Below are positions 24,856-35,929 of a stretch of 64,000 bases of DNA, one piece after another. Under the pieces are notes generated by a model, which did no database searches, was not told where the DNA came from, and saw only the letters and a list, made by a program, of their open reading frames with translations. Source of the DNA: Tubulanus polymorphus (lineage: Eukaryota; Nemertea; Palaeonemertea; Tubulaniformes; Tubulanidae); assembly GCF_964204645.1 (NCBI RefSeq), contig NC_134029.1:18058450-18122449 (forward strand), in the 5' to 3' direction. The stretch's first letter is position 1. Each line of letters begins with the position of its first letter. The translations under genes were made by a program, and so were the position numbers.

Positions 24856-26884
24856 CATATAAACAATACCAATGATACTTTAATGAAATGTTAAGATGTT
24901 CAATGAAACTAACCTCAGTTCCACAGTTTGGCATTTTCTCTCACTGAATTTCAATCCATAATGATGGAATTGGGAAATTTTGGTAAGGTCGCATAAAACT
25001 AAAATACCTTTTTGCTGCAGTCAATTTTCAGTTAGCAGCTGCATATGTGTTTAATCTATATCGCATTATTGAGATGTTTGTTAGTTTCTAGTTGAGTTAT
25101 GTGATACCACATCTTATTATGGAGATTGAGCCATGTCGATAGCAACGGTGTAAAACCAGTTTGTCGATCAGAGCAGCGTAGTTTGGTTGACCATTGCATC
25201 GTGTGACAGAAAGTGGAACATGTGCATTGCAACGTTGCCAGTAGTTATGAGGGCACATAGTTGGTCAGATCATTTTGATGCGATCGTGATGAGTGCTGGC
25301 ATTACATCGTCAGGTATACCTCTTTACCCAACAATGATTTCAAGTTACTGGTATTCATGGTAATTTTTCAATTGATTTATCATGGTTTTTTGTAACATTC
25401 AAATTTGTAATAGGAATGATAGTAATCCGTTTGGTTTGTTTTAATTTATTATGTAAATACTTACTGTAATGACAAATATATATGATACATCGATTCAGAC
25501 ATTATTCGTTATTCTGTATTATTTGGTTGGCTGCCAGTATGCCCGTCAACTAAATGAACGAGACGAACACTGCATCATGATTATCAAGATTTACGTCACT
25601 CTGTTCCAATAATACCTCCCACAATGTAAAAAAAACTATTGCTTCTTCCTACTTAGCCAGTGTGTCAGGACAGTCAAAAAGTTGTTAATGTTTTTACTGC
25701 GATAGTAGTGAGGGGTTAGATGTTCTCCTTCCGGATTTTTTTCTAGACAGTTATTTAAAGGACTCTGCTAGCCCATCAGAAGCTACCAAACCCGCAAACC
25801 CTCTTGAACCTCAAATCGCCCCTTGTCATTGACCATTGATGACCATATTTATTTTCATGTACTCTAGAAAATTTCTGTGCCTTGTACCAGTATTCCTTCC
25901 ACGTCCTTGAGAGATCCTTCCGCTTAACCGAAGAGATAAAATGAAAGGCTGAGAACATATTTATAAAATTATTACAAATTTTAATAACATTTTTTCAGTC
26001 ATCTAGTTAAGCAGATACATCATTTACACATTTTCTTTCACGAGTTAAATTATGCAATACACAGAGTCCCTAAATATAACAAATAAATCTACTAAATTTA
26101 CATTGACTTAAAAAAAAACAATTCTACAAACCTCTGCTAACATCCTTTAAATCATCATCATTAATGCTTACTATTCTTCTGTTCTATGATTGTTAGTAAC
26201 TAGTTATTGTCAAAGATATAGAATAATAGTCTTAAGATAGATGAATCTCTTACTATTTAGCACTAATACAGAAATATATTATGGATTAGTTCACACAACA
26301 GTGCAGTGTATAAATCAATGATGGACTTTGCTGGTACACCACATCGCTCTGTATTGATGCAATAATTTTCAGCCCACTTGTTCCAGCGGGCTATTGCGTT
26401 CAATTTCGTCCATCAACCATCCGTAGACAGAATCCCGTTATTTTTAGAAGTTTTAAGAACCCTTCAATCTAGCTTCAATGTAGTGTCTTGATATTTGGGT
26501 TACACATGTATCTACCCTAGACACACCTTCAGCCCAAAAACTGGCTAAGTCAGATTCAAGACGGCCGACTGGCAGCCATTGTTCGTCGACAAAATCAGCA
26601 CTTTTTACACATTTTGAACTTTTTGAGGGAAATTTTGAAGAGGCTTCGATCAATTACCTTGATCTTTCATATATCTTTGAAACCCCCAAGGGCCCATCAG
26701 CAAACAAAAAATTGGGTCGATCGGATTCAAGATGGCTGACCTTTTTTGTGCCCAAAAATTACAATTTTGGCCCAAATTCTGAGTCCTGTAGCTTCCAACT
26801 GGTTTGCCATTTTTCTTTGCAATCCGTGATGGGTATTCTTAGGAAAGGGATCTTTTATACCTGAGACGGGTATTTTTGATCAGA
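24856..26884. other. Intergenic, no gene seen
   Basis: AT-rich with scattered short open frames that show no domain. The part after about 26,360 has repeat-like wording (GGATTCAAGATGGCTGACC) typical of dispersed non-coding repeats, but I cannot assign a family. Confidence 0.5.
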
Positions 26885-27207
26885 TTGAGCATATAGAGTT
26901 ACCACAATCAATTGCAAGGTTGTAGCTCATAACGTGTTCTACGATATTGGTGAGTTTCAAGGTCGTTTCAAGGTCATTACTTTTTGTATATGGCCACCAG
27001 GGGGCGTTGAATAATACAATAACTTAGTATTTCTATATTATATTCGTACCTATGCATATTTTGTTACCACAATCAATTGCAAAGTTGTAGCTCATGACAT
27101 CATCTATGATTGTGGTGAGTTTTAAGGACATTAGTTATTCTATATGGTCACCAGGGGGCGTTGAATATTAGAATAACTTAGCATTTTCTTATTATATTGG
27201 TACCTAG
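26885..27207. repeat. Tandem duplication (about 160 bp x2) with CTCF-like motifs
   Basis: Two adjacent similar segments each run from TTACCACAATCAATTGCAA through GTTGTAGCTCAT to CACCAGGGGGCGTTGAATA. The motif CCACCAGGGGGCG at about 26,994-27,006 and TCACCAGGGGGCG at about 27,148-27,160 fit the core of the vertebrate/insect CTCF consensus. The second copy ends directly at the LTR start at 27,208. Confidence 0.7.
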
Positions 27208-27405
27208 TGTTATATAGGTAAGGGGTTAAAATAAATGTTGAAATCACATGACCTTAAGTCCGGAGACTTTTGAGAGACTTTTGAAAAATGCTTTGTAAAC
27301 CCCGGGAGGCGTTTTGGGCGCTGTATGAACAAGATACGGATTTGTGATTACAGTTAATTGTCATTCTTTTATTAATCGACGAACAAACCGAAGAGGAACA
27401 CAACA
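27208..27405 (+). repeat. 5' LTR of the Ty3-like element
   Basis: 198 bp, about 90 percent similar by eye to 35,732-35,929. Shared blocks are GCTTTGTAAACCCCGGGAGG and GTGATTACAGTTAATTGTCA. Confidence 0.8.
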
Positions 27406-27423
27406 TGGTGCAGAACCCGGGCA
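27406..27423 (+). other. Primer-binding site of the Ty3-like element
   Basis: TGGTGCAGAACCCGGG begins directly after the LTR, the usual place and form (TGG start, complement of a tRNA 3' end) for a minus-strand primer site. Confidence 0.65.
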
Positions 27424-28890
27424 TCTTATGCTGTTATTTTGAAATTTTGTTCGTCGTCGTCTCTAAGTACATGCGATAATACCGGTTAATTTAAAATGTT
27501 TTAATCAAACCGGATCAAGACAGTTGTTCAAATAATAACGTCGTCGAACGCCGTTGCCGTTGCGTTACTGATACAGATAGGAGGAATTAAAAGCAGGCAG
27601 CTTATTCAGTAAACAACAGATATTTGAAATCGTTGTCCGGCCGACATAACAGATCAACATCGAGAAGTCACTTTTTATGCTTTTGGAAAAAGTTTTTTTT
27701 CTATTTCGCTGGATTTTCTTTATTTATATGGACATGGACATATATTAACACACGTGGTCGACGTCGTCAACCTTTCAACCAGAAGTCTACAACCCATAGA
27801 ATCGGAACTTCTTCAGCATTGACCTGTGACCCGGAACGTCATCACGTAACACCGGAAGTGATCGTCATTGCGGGAAATACCAAACCAGGAAATAAACTCT
27901 CAACTATCTGAACTCTCGAACTTTTGCGACTCGACTGGATGTCATAAACTACTACTCTACTATTGTACACTGGCCTACTAATACGATGATGCGATGAACA
28001 TATGATAACTCAAGAGTCATTCGAATCGAACTCTAGATAAACTATCTATTTTGGGCATTAAATTTGGATAAATTTTGTGCAAAAAACAATTTAAATAATT
28101 CATTTCACATCTACTTTAGTAAGTATAATAAATTGAGTATATTTGGTAAGTACATAAATTGTATGAATCTGGAATTTTTTTGTTAGGGTAGTGTTTCAGA
28201 GAGCATCAAGTCTCCAGTGTGTGGTCTATTTTCATTTTAGACTGTGTCTGTGACACCCACAGCCCCTTGTATTTGTACTACTGGTTTCGGGTCAAAAGGT
28301 CCTCATGTTAAAACGTCCTCGCATACCAGGTCAAAACGTCCTCACTCACGCCAGAATAACTTAATCATACAAATAAATTCCTTCAATGCATAGTTTATTT
28401 CTACTGTTAAATAGTTAAAGAGTTATACGCTTTAATATGATCTGTGATGATAGATGGCGTATGAACCAATCGGCACTCTCATCTGGCTTGGAGTTCTTTA
28501 TATCGGCAATTTGCGAAATCGAAAAATTTCAGGTGGCCTTACCGAGCCAATAATTTCTGATTATGATTTTTTCCCGTACGAAGGTTATTCAAAAAACTTA
28601 GCTAGGCCCAATCCTCCCATCATCAGGGAACGAAATTGAGATACAAAGTTGCAATTGTTAGAGATCAATCTTAATAGCTTATGGAGATGGAAAACACATA
28701 CATGTACTTAAATTCTGCTTAAGAATGATATTTTCAGATATGTTCTTTTAATTTTCATATGATGAATATCACTTTGAAGAGATATTGAATATACTTTAAG
28801 TTTACGTGTTTAATGATGATTCAAGCATTAGCTATTTAGGGAGAGTGACATCCAATTGGAGTAGAAAACTAAATTGAGAAGAGAAAAACT
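27424..28890. other. Leader of the Ty3-like element or unrelated filler; no gene supported
   Basis: A frame at 27,624-27,911 starts with TTG and contains a hydrophobic stretch (FFYFAGFSLFIWTWTYI) but matches nothing I know. Near 28,296-28,350 the motif AAAACGTCCTC or a close variant occurs three times. No other structure seen. Confidence 0.45.
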
Positions 28891-28895
28891 TTTAA

Positions 28896-29020
28896 ATAAA
28901 TTATGAGTGAGCAAGGTAATGAATTCCAAATTAATTAAAATTTGGGTGCAAATAAATTATGAGTGAGCAAGGTATACCAAATAAATCAAGATTCAAGTAC
29001 AAATAAATTATGAGTGAGCG
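28896..29020 (+). repeat. Triplicated AT-rich motif with an embedded ATG
   Basis: AAATAAATTATGAGTGAGC occurs three times, near 28,897, 28,950 and 29,002, about 52 bp apart, separated by diverged A/T-rich spacers. It lies just upstream of the MULE pseudogene. Confidence 0.6.
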
Positions 29021-29097
29021 ATGAAGTAATTAATAACTAATAAATCATAATTTAGGAACCTGTTTAAGGTTTAAAAATAATTTAGAATACTGTTAAA

Positions 29098-30385
29098 ACT
29101 CGCCGCACCAATGGAAATAAAGTATGGACATGTAGTGTCAGAAATAAGAATGTTTGGTGTAAGGCTACTGTTCAACAGCATGGTCAATCTTACACCCACA
29201 GCCCACAACTGCACTGTCATGAGGCCTCACTGGGCGCAGCGCGGGCGACTAAAGTCAAAGCAGCAATAAAAGAAGTGGCAAAGAGTGATATCTTTACGTC
29301 AGCCGTTGCAATCTCAAATAGAGTCATCCAAGAACAAGGTCTCACCACAACCAGCGAACTGATACCTGTACTGCCGAAGGTTGAAAATCTAGCTCGAGCT
29401 GCAAACAGACACCGCCAAAAGCTACGACCGGCTGATCCTACGGATATCAACTTTGAGATGGACAACAACTTCATCCTTGGTGATTTTCTGATTGGTGATA
29501 TTAAACACAAAGGAAGAAGGCACGTCATGTTCGCTATCCGAAACATGGTCAATCTCTTGAAGAAAGCGAAGACATGGTACGCAGACAGCACATTTAAAGT
29601 AGTGAAGGAGCCGTTTTCTCAGCTGTTTAGTATACACGCCTTCATCTGTCAAGGTGACAACAGCAAACAAGTTCCCCTCCTGTTCTGCTTGATGTCTGGT
29701 CGTAAGAAGAGCGATTACTGTGCTAACTTAAACATATTTGCGACGTCTTTGATACTGAAGCAAGCATTGAAACAGTGATCGATTTTGAGGCTGCGATGTG
29801 GAAGGCATTTCCTAATGTCTTCCCAGATGTCGAAGTTCGAGGCTGCGGTTTTCACTGGACACAGTGCATTTGGCGAAAGATTCAAGAGCTTGGCAGCACA
29901 ATGAAACATACAAGTACCTTCGGCAACTCATGGCATTGTCATACCTTCCAGCGGAGCATATCACACCTCTTTTTAATCGGCTAATGGAAAAAGCTACAAT
30001 ACCACAGATCCAAGAACTGGTTAATTACATGGATGAAACACGGATACGCGGTAATATCTGGGAACCGAGCAAGTGGAGGGTATTCAACCAGTCGATAAGA
30101 ATGAACAATGACACCGAAGGATAGCACGCTAAACTCAACCACCAAGCAAAGAAAAATAGCCTCCCGTTTTATTTGCTGGTTACACTACTACACGAAGAAG
30201 CGTTAATGGTCAATCTTCAAGTGAAGTTGGTGTCAGACAGCAAACTGAAAAGAATACAAAGAAAGAAATATAGACAGATTCAGGGAAAAGTCTTCAAGAT
30301 ATGGGAAAAGTATACGGAAAGAGATATTAGCGCAAAACAACTGCTTCATGAATGTTCACACATAAATGGTCCTCCGGTCGATTAA
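29098..30385 (+). pseudogene. FLYWCH zinc-finger MULE-type transposase pseudogene
   Basis: The frame opens with a FLYWCH-like finger (KVWTCSVRNKNVWCKATV then H-x-H). The MULE transposase domain follows: TWYADSTFKVVKEPFSQLFS holds the first catalytic Asp, and [20 protein letters not shown] with [13 protein letters not shown] the second conserved block. Frame changes near 29,780 and 29,870 break it. In the conserved NND-x-EGWH block the Trp codon is TAG near 30,124. Reading resumes as HAKLNHQAKK and ends at PPVD. No terminal inverted repeats were found by eye. Confidence 0.8.
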
Positions 30386-30829
30386 TTCCAGCCTCACCAA
30401 ACCCAGTCATATCAAACGGTCCTTTTTAGGACCATTTAATTTCCAAGAAAGCTTAAGTCAAAGCTCAGATTTGAGCTTAAAACCCACAACGAATACCCCC
30501 AGAAAAAAGTCCTATATAATAATCGAATGCGGTTAGAAAGATAACAGCGAGGTTTCATTTTCCAATTTTCTATTTCTGAAAAATGTCAAACAATGAAATG
30601 GTTTGGATTCTGTGTCACCCTGCAAAAGCGAAAAAAATCTCTAAAAATCTTCGTAAAAAATCTCTATATAGTTTGTACTATACTCCGGGGTTTTTATCGT
30701 TCATCGTTACGGGCCGTTTTGCAATGATTGGACAGGGGATTTCGAATCAAATATAAAAACCAGTACAGAATACCAATACAGAAACCAGTACCAGAAATAC
30801 GTATAAGCAAAATGATTATAGTTCTTTGA
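30386..30829. other. No gene seen
   Basis: AT-rich sequence between the MULE and integrase fragments, with nothing recognisable. Confidence 0.5.
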
Positions 30830-31664
30830 ATGCGAAAATTATTCTTTTTTCCTAACATGTTCGAAAGAATTGTGGCTTATTTACAGTCATGTAGTCGCTG
30901 TCAAGAGCATAAAGACGGTACGAACAACTTACGACCATATCATGAACGTATACCAACAGTTTGCACTCCATTTCATACTATCTCCCTAGACTTTAAACAG
31001 ATGGTTAAATTAAAAATGGGATACCAGTATTTGATGGTTGTTTCTTATGCTATAACAAGATACACCGTTTGTGTACCACTTAAAACGGTGGACGCTCCTG
31101 TAATTGCAGAAGCATTAATACAGCGGGTTTTCTGTAGCTTTGGAATCCCGGAAGTCATTGTTCATGACGCTCAGTCAACTCTAATCGGGAAAGTCATGGA
31201 AATAATGTGTAAAGCTCTTGGTATAAGTCAAAATACCATATCTGTCAATAATCATGGCTCTTTGCAGGTTGAGAGACAAATTAGGAGTATTGCCAATTTG
31301 ATAAAAGTAAACTTAGACCAACATGGAGATGATTGGGTACGACATGCTGGTACTGCACAGTACGCCTATAACACTTTCAGCTCATCTCAATTAGGAGGTT
31401 ATTCACCATTTTATCTAGTATTTTGCAGGGAGCCTACTAATATAAGCGGACTTCAATTCCAACCTCTGCTTGGTTACACGAATTCTCAGAAAGAATATAT
31501 TCAACAATTACGCGAAAAATTTCAAAATGTGTCTAACTTTATGCTTGATTTGCAGCGACATTAACAGGTGGCGCAGAATGAGAAAATCTCGCAGAAACTT
31601 TTGAGGGTTCCCATCTATGAGAAAGGACAGCTTATATATCTACATAAACCGAGTAGCTGTTCAT
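30830..31664 (+). pseudogene. Ty3-like integrase, N-terminal and catalytic part
   Basis: The remainder of an HHCC zinc finger is visible (LQSCSRCQEH; the His pair is lost upstream). The DDE core has Asp in ISLDFKQMV, Asp in EVIVHDAQSTL and Glu in GSLQVERQIRSI. HAGTAQYAYNTFSS and GYSPFYLVFCREP follow, as in Ty3 integrases. A TAA near 31,562 interrupts the frame, and the continuation KGQLIYLHKPSS runs into the insertion at 31,665. The matching C-terminus resumes at 34,254. Confidence 0.85.
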
Positions 31665-31665
31665 G

Positions 31666-31796
31666 CGCGGAGTGCGCTCATTGGCTGGATTTATGGACCA
31701 ATCAAATAGCTCATATTGTTGTATATAAGTGGCTGCATCCTTACAAACTCTGTCAGAAGAACAAGTTGTATTCTAGTGAGAATAAAGGATATTATT
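31666..31796 (+). repeat. Left 131-bp LTR of the compact element
   Basis: Nearly identical to 34,119-34,249. It contains a CCAAT box (GGACCAATCAAAT), a TATA box (TGTATATAAGTGG) and an AATAAA near the end, so it has promoter and poly(A) signals despite its size. Confidence 0.8.
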
Positions 31797-31869
31797 GTCG
31801 GGTCATTAGTCGACCAGCCACGCCTTTCATGTTTTTGGACTCCCTGTGGGGATTACCAACGACTAAGCC

Positions 31870-32858
31870 ATGTCTCGACAAGGTTCCAGCACTAGATCAG
31901 ATACTGCGAAGACGACAACATCGGGAGAACGAATGATGGCAGTGACACAAGAAAAACTGTCGCAACTTGTCCAAACGGAAGTTGAAAGAAGACTCCGGGC
32001 TGATGAAGACCTCATTAGTATAGAGCAGCTCTTCAGCGTCTCCAATCACTTTAGAGGCTAAGCTGACCGCTCTGAAGCAATGAGATGTCGCGGAGATTCG
32101 TATATAACTACTTTGGATCGACCGAACTCATCTAACGCCGGAAGAACAGCGAATACTCTCAGAACGAATTCGACTGTTTATTATCGTACTTACTCAATGG
32201 CTGGCCGGTAGCCATCGCGGATAATCGAGAACGTACGATATCGGAAGCCGGAATCACTATTTCGGCTTCAGCACTGCAAGCAGCCGCTCCGAAGCCTAAG
32301 AACACTCGGCGGTTTCAGTCGGTGGACCGTCGGCTAACTGAGAACGCCTTCGAACTTCTAGGCTTTGATCTCACGGAAGATCCGCCAGTTATTATTCCCG
32401 ACGAAGATTGGTGGGATAACTGGTCAGATGAATGGTTCCCGCACGCTGAACCAGACTTAATCAATTTGATAGACGAGGCAGATCTTCTTCCCGAACCGCT
32501 CGATCTCAACTTAGAGGAATCGTGCCTTGATGACATACCGGATGATTATCTCGGCATTGATTGGAACGATTTAATTCCTCCGAAAAACTTTCCGTTGTTT
32601 GTCCCCAGCTCCTCTTCAGCCACACCTAGCGTTGGCGGAGCTGGGGATGACGATCCTGGACTGCGCGATCCAGATCGTCCGCACGTACCCGGGCCAGAGG
32701 GTGATGCTGGTCCTGACAGTGACCTCTCATCCTCTTCAGGGCCCGAAGATACGTTACAGCGTCTACTTGCGGGAAACATAAATAGGAGGCAAAATTCGTC
32801 AAGAAAACTGACATTCCGCGGATCGTTCCTAGCGCTACTACTAAAGAAAGCATGGTGA
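31870..32858 (+). pseudogene. gag-like region of the compact element
   Basis: Begins MSRQGSSTRSDTAKTT and LSQLVQTEVERRLRADED, then passes through two frame changes near 32,030-32,110 into a very acidic, Trp-containing stretch (IPDEDWWDNWSDEW, SCLDDIPDDYLGIDWNDL) and a Pro/Asp/Gly-rich linker that ends near the RT start. The position before RT fits a structural protein; no zinc knuckle or known capsid motif is visible. Assignment as gag rests on position only. Confidence 0.5.
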
Positions 32859-34096
32859 ACTCAGTTATCAAGACTGGATATATGTTTAAACTCGAAAAGG
32901 GGATGTCGCCCCTGTATCGCGCTACTAGACCAACTCCGATGGTTCGCGATCAAATTCGACATTACGTCTCTACAGGTGTGCTTGAGGGAACAGTGAGCAA
33001 ACCTATTAGATGTCACCGTATGTTTCTTATAGGAAAGCCCACTGGGGCGGCGAGGCCCATTTATGATATGTCGGAAACTACTCAGTTTATTAAAGCACCC
33101 AAGTTTTCTTTGCCTAAAGTTCATCAAGCACTCGATGATAAGGATCGAAACCGTTACTACATGAAGATAGACATTTCCGACGCCTTTTTGCACATTCCCA
33201 TCAACCAATTTTACCGAAAATATCTTGGTATCTATGATGGTAATAAGTATTATCAATTTACTCGTATGCCGTTTGGCCATGCTGCCGGGCCTTACATATC
33301 GCAACGGTTTTATAAAGGTCTTATCGCGTCCTTTACTGCGCTCAGTTTCAAAGTCTATATTGACGATATTTTGTTGTGGGATAATGATCTCTTGCGGTTA
33401 GAAACGGAGACCTAGCGAATTATTCGATTACTTGCGGAAATTAATATTCCGGTTAACATGGATAAATCGGTTATCCACGCTACTAGGCGCATCAAGTATC
33501 TTGGACTGTACGTGGACTCAGAGCGAGGGACCATCACTCTGGGTCAAAAGCGAAAGCGGTTCATTTATCGTGTGCTTGAAAGAGCTTTCAATACGTCTCT
33601 TACGGAGAAACAGCAACAGCGAGTTCGCAGTTATGTTTTATTTGTAGCTCAGGCCTTGCTTTGGCCTCTACTGAAATTGACTACTGATTTCGACACATGT
33701 GTACGATTTGCCCGAATATATCTACTACGTTTCGGAGAACTGCAAATGTATCATGACGATAAACATATTTTAAATACAGACGCGTCGTTATATGATATCG
33801 GATGTTACATGGAAGGGAAATACTACAATGTCCCGATGTCTGCGGAGCATATCTTCATTAACGAGTTTAACGCGGTTGAGTTTTTCGTGCGATACTTTCA
33901 ATACAAAGATTGTCATTTATCATTGTTTGTTGATAACTTAGCAGCTGTGTATGTTCTTATAAGGCGAAATGTACATGTAGAATATTTTAGAAATAGGGTT
34001 TAAGTTTTTAATTTACTGCCGTGAAAGGAATAATTGCCTTCATGTTAAATATGTGGAATCTTGTAAAAATCCTGCCGATGATGCCACTCGTATGTA
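32852..34096 (+). pseudogene. Reverse transcriptase-RNase H of the compact element
   Basis: RT motifs: GKPTGAARPIYDMSETTQFI, the catalytic Asp in YYMKIDISDAFLHIPI, TRMPFGHAAGPYISQRF, and KVYIDDILLW with both catalytic Asp. A single TAG near 33,413 interrupts the same frame. RNase H shows NTDASLYDIGCYM, FINEFNAVEFFV and LFVDNLAAVYVL. A one-base shift near 33,995 leads to the usual RNase H end, KNPADDATR, near 34,090. The RT is not a standard Ty3 type; DAFLHIPI and MPFG...GPYISQR look closer to DIRS-type or other divergent RTs. The clade is undecided. Confidence 0.75.
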
Positions 34097-34118
34097 ACCA
34101 TACAAATACTCTTTTTAT

Positions 34119-34249
34119 CGCGGAGTGGGCTCATTGGCTGGATTTATGGACCAATCAAATAGCTCATATTGTTGTATATAAGTGGCTGCATCCTTAAAAA
34201 CTCTGTCAGAAGAATAAGTTGTATTCTAGTGAGAATAAAGGATATTATT
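34119..34249 (+). repeat. Right 131-bp LTR of the compact element
   Basis: Direct copy of the left LTR with only a few differences (for example CTTAAAAACTC against CTTACAAACTC). The low divergence suggests a fairly recent insertion. Confidence 0.8.
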
Positions 34250-34253
34250 ATTA

Positions 34254-34569
34254 TTCATTGACCGCCAATGCCAAGAAATTCACTGCTAAATATGTGGGTC
34301 CTTTTATTGTTCATGATGTATTAGATGCCACGCATGTCTTACTTTCAGATTTGAAAGGTCGAATACTAAGAGATGTGTTCCATTTTGATAGGATCAAACC
34401 AGCATTTGTTAGAAGTGTGAATGGTAATAACATAAACAATTTAACTAAATTACGTCAAGCCTTAAATCAAGGCAGCTCAGACGCTTGCAATTTGACTAAA
34501 GACGAACCTTTATTTCAGTTTATGGATGAAAATGGAGATATGCCTCCATCCGGAGAAAAGGAGTTTTAA
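34254..34569 (+). pseudogene. Ty3-like integrase C-terminal domain
   Basis: Continuation of the integrase after the inserted element: KKFTAKYVGPFIVHDVL, then VLLSDLKGRILRDVFHFDRI, a typical small beta-barrel C-terminal domain that binds DNA. The frame ends near 34,569 (SGEKEF). Confidence 0.8.
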
Positions 34570-34941
34570 TTTTCCACTACGTGTGAGCTCCCAAGCGATC
34601 TAATATCTGTTGCTTTTCAGAATTCACAAACTAATAATGGTCTAGCATCTATTACTAGGTTGTCACAGGAGAAGCAGTTACAATTATTGGACAGACTATA
34701 GAAAGCTCCGTTTCCTAAGGCTGAATATAAAGTGGAACGGGCCAGATTCAAAACAGGCCAATTACAACTTTTACTCTCTTTACCTCTCAAGGATGAGAAG
34801 TACAGATTCTGGTTCGATACGAGCAGTGATATCAACTGCCCTAATATAGTTGAGAGAATGTTAGAATCTCCATATGTTAGAGTTACAGGTTCACATGGAA
34901 AATTCATGAATCATCTATATATGATGCTAAAAATTAGTTAA
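34570..34941 (+). pseudogene. Possible extra 3' ORF of the Ty3-like element
   Basis: The integrase frame resumes after stops with TRLSQEKQLQLLDRL, then an open stretch (GQLQLLLSLPLKDEKYRFWF, NIVERMLESPYVRVTGSHGK) to 34,941. No known domain. Being in the same frame and before the 3' LTR suggests an element-encoded accessory protein, now broken. Confidence 0.35.
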
Positions 34942-35715
34942 ACTTGCAGTTTTTTGCAGGCATTAACAAGAGTATATCTCTTAAAAAGAAAGTAAGTGGT
35001 ATGATGAGTATAGGTATATTAACCCTATACCCCCACAAGGACTAGTTTATGTAATTTTATGTATTAAATGATTTAACATGTTTAATGGTGCACACGTGAG
35101 TTTCAGGTTTGACCAGTATTCGGTCTTTCTGAACAAGTTGTGACACTTAGGTTAATTTTCAGAGTTACAAGACTTATTGGTAATAGGTTTTTTATTTTCA
35201 GAGCGTTGAGAATGTGTGTATACGTGCTTATACTGTCCACCCGAACGCAGAAGAGTTCATTACATACAAACTAATTTTAGTATGTAAATTTCCATGCATC
35301 ATTTGTAGTGGTTCTGCAGATTTCATAGGGTTGTGGCAGTTAATGGTCTATCAGTCGTTTCTTTATCTCAATGTAAGAACGCTAGTTTTAGATTTAACTC
35401 AATTCACTCTACACTGGACAAAATAGTTTAAGCTCTGAACGTTTTTTCTGAACGATCTTTTTAACCAGGTTCAATTTGTTTGTAAGAATATGTACAACAT
35501 GTATATGTAAACCATTTCACACCACTGATGGAGTAACTGTATCATTCCAATTGATCGTAAAATTCTAGTTCCAGTGTTTTGAGATGGTATATGTAGGTTA
35601 GGAAATGTTGTTAAGATTACTTAAGTTTTAAGATTAGACAAAATTTTTAAGTGTACTTAAAATATTTTGGATTAGATAAAAATTTTATCACTTAATGGTT
35701 TCAAATTTATTTCTA
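34942..35715. other. 3' non-coding part of the Ty3-like element
   Basis: AT-rich; no gene seen. Ends at the purine tract before the LTR. Confidence 0.5.
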
Positions 35716-35929
35716 ATGAAAACAAAAGGGATGTTATATAGGTAAGGGGTTAAAATAAAGGTGGAGCTCACGTGACCTTAAGTCAATAGACTTTTGAGAA
35801 ATGCTTTGTAAACCCCGGGAGGTGTTATGAGCGCTGTACGAACAAGATGAAAATAAAATACGGATTCGTGATTACAGTTAATTGTCATTCTTTTATTCAT
35901 CCACGAACAAACCGAAGAGGAACGCAACA
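35716..35929 (+). repeat. Polypurine tract and 3' LTR of the Ty3-like element
   Basis: GAAAACAAAAGGGA directly precedes TGTTATATAGGTAAGGGG at 35,732, the expected plus-strand primer position. The LTR runs to 35,929. Confidence 0.75.

Larger units (their letters stand above)
31665..34253 (+). mobile_element. Compact 2.59-kb LTR retroelement inserted in the integrase
   Basis: It splits the integrase exactly between Ser and Leu of SSC-SLTANAKK. TTCAT is present on both sides (about 31,660-31,664 and 34,254-34,258), consistent with a 5-bp target duplication. Direct repeats of 131 bp bound it. Between them lie a gag-like acidic region and RT-RNase H; I see no protease, integrase or recombinase. 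It is therefore either non-autonomous for integration or unusual in mechanism. Confidence 0.78.
27208..35929 (+). mobile_element. Ty3-like LTR retrotransposon, degraded and invaded
   Basis: Two similar 198-bp LTRs (27,208-27,405 and 35,732-35,929) start TGTTATATAGGTAAGGGG and end AACA. A primer-binding-site-like TGGTGCAGAACCCGGG follows the first and a purine-rich tract precedes the second. The recognisable coding part is an integrase (30,830-31,664 and 34,254-34,569). gag, protease and RT are missing. Insertions inside it are a MULE (about 29,098-30,385) and a compact retroelement (31,665-34,253). The sequences flanking the two LTRs do not match, so the pair may have been joined by recombination. 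Confidence 0.75.

Noticed and set aside
25776-26653. Minus-strand ORFs of 60-66 codons
   Set aside because: No domain, no neighbours, within repeat-like non-coding sequence.
27624-27911. ORF with a hydrophobic segment
   Set aside because: Begins with TTG, no homology I recognise, sits in the LTR element leader; not enough to call a gene.
28896-29020. Possible CRISPR-like repeat
   Set aside because: Only three AT-rich copies in an animal genome with non-unique spacers and no cas gene.
32852-34096. Hepadnavirus-like origin of the compact RT-RNase H
   Set aside because: The NPADD ending is also found in BEL/Pao and other retroelements, and the copy has LTRs and a target duplication. Left as clade undecided.
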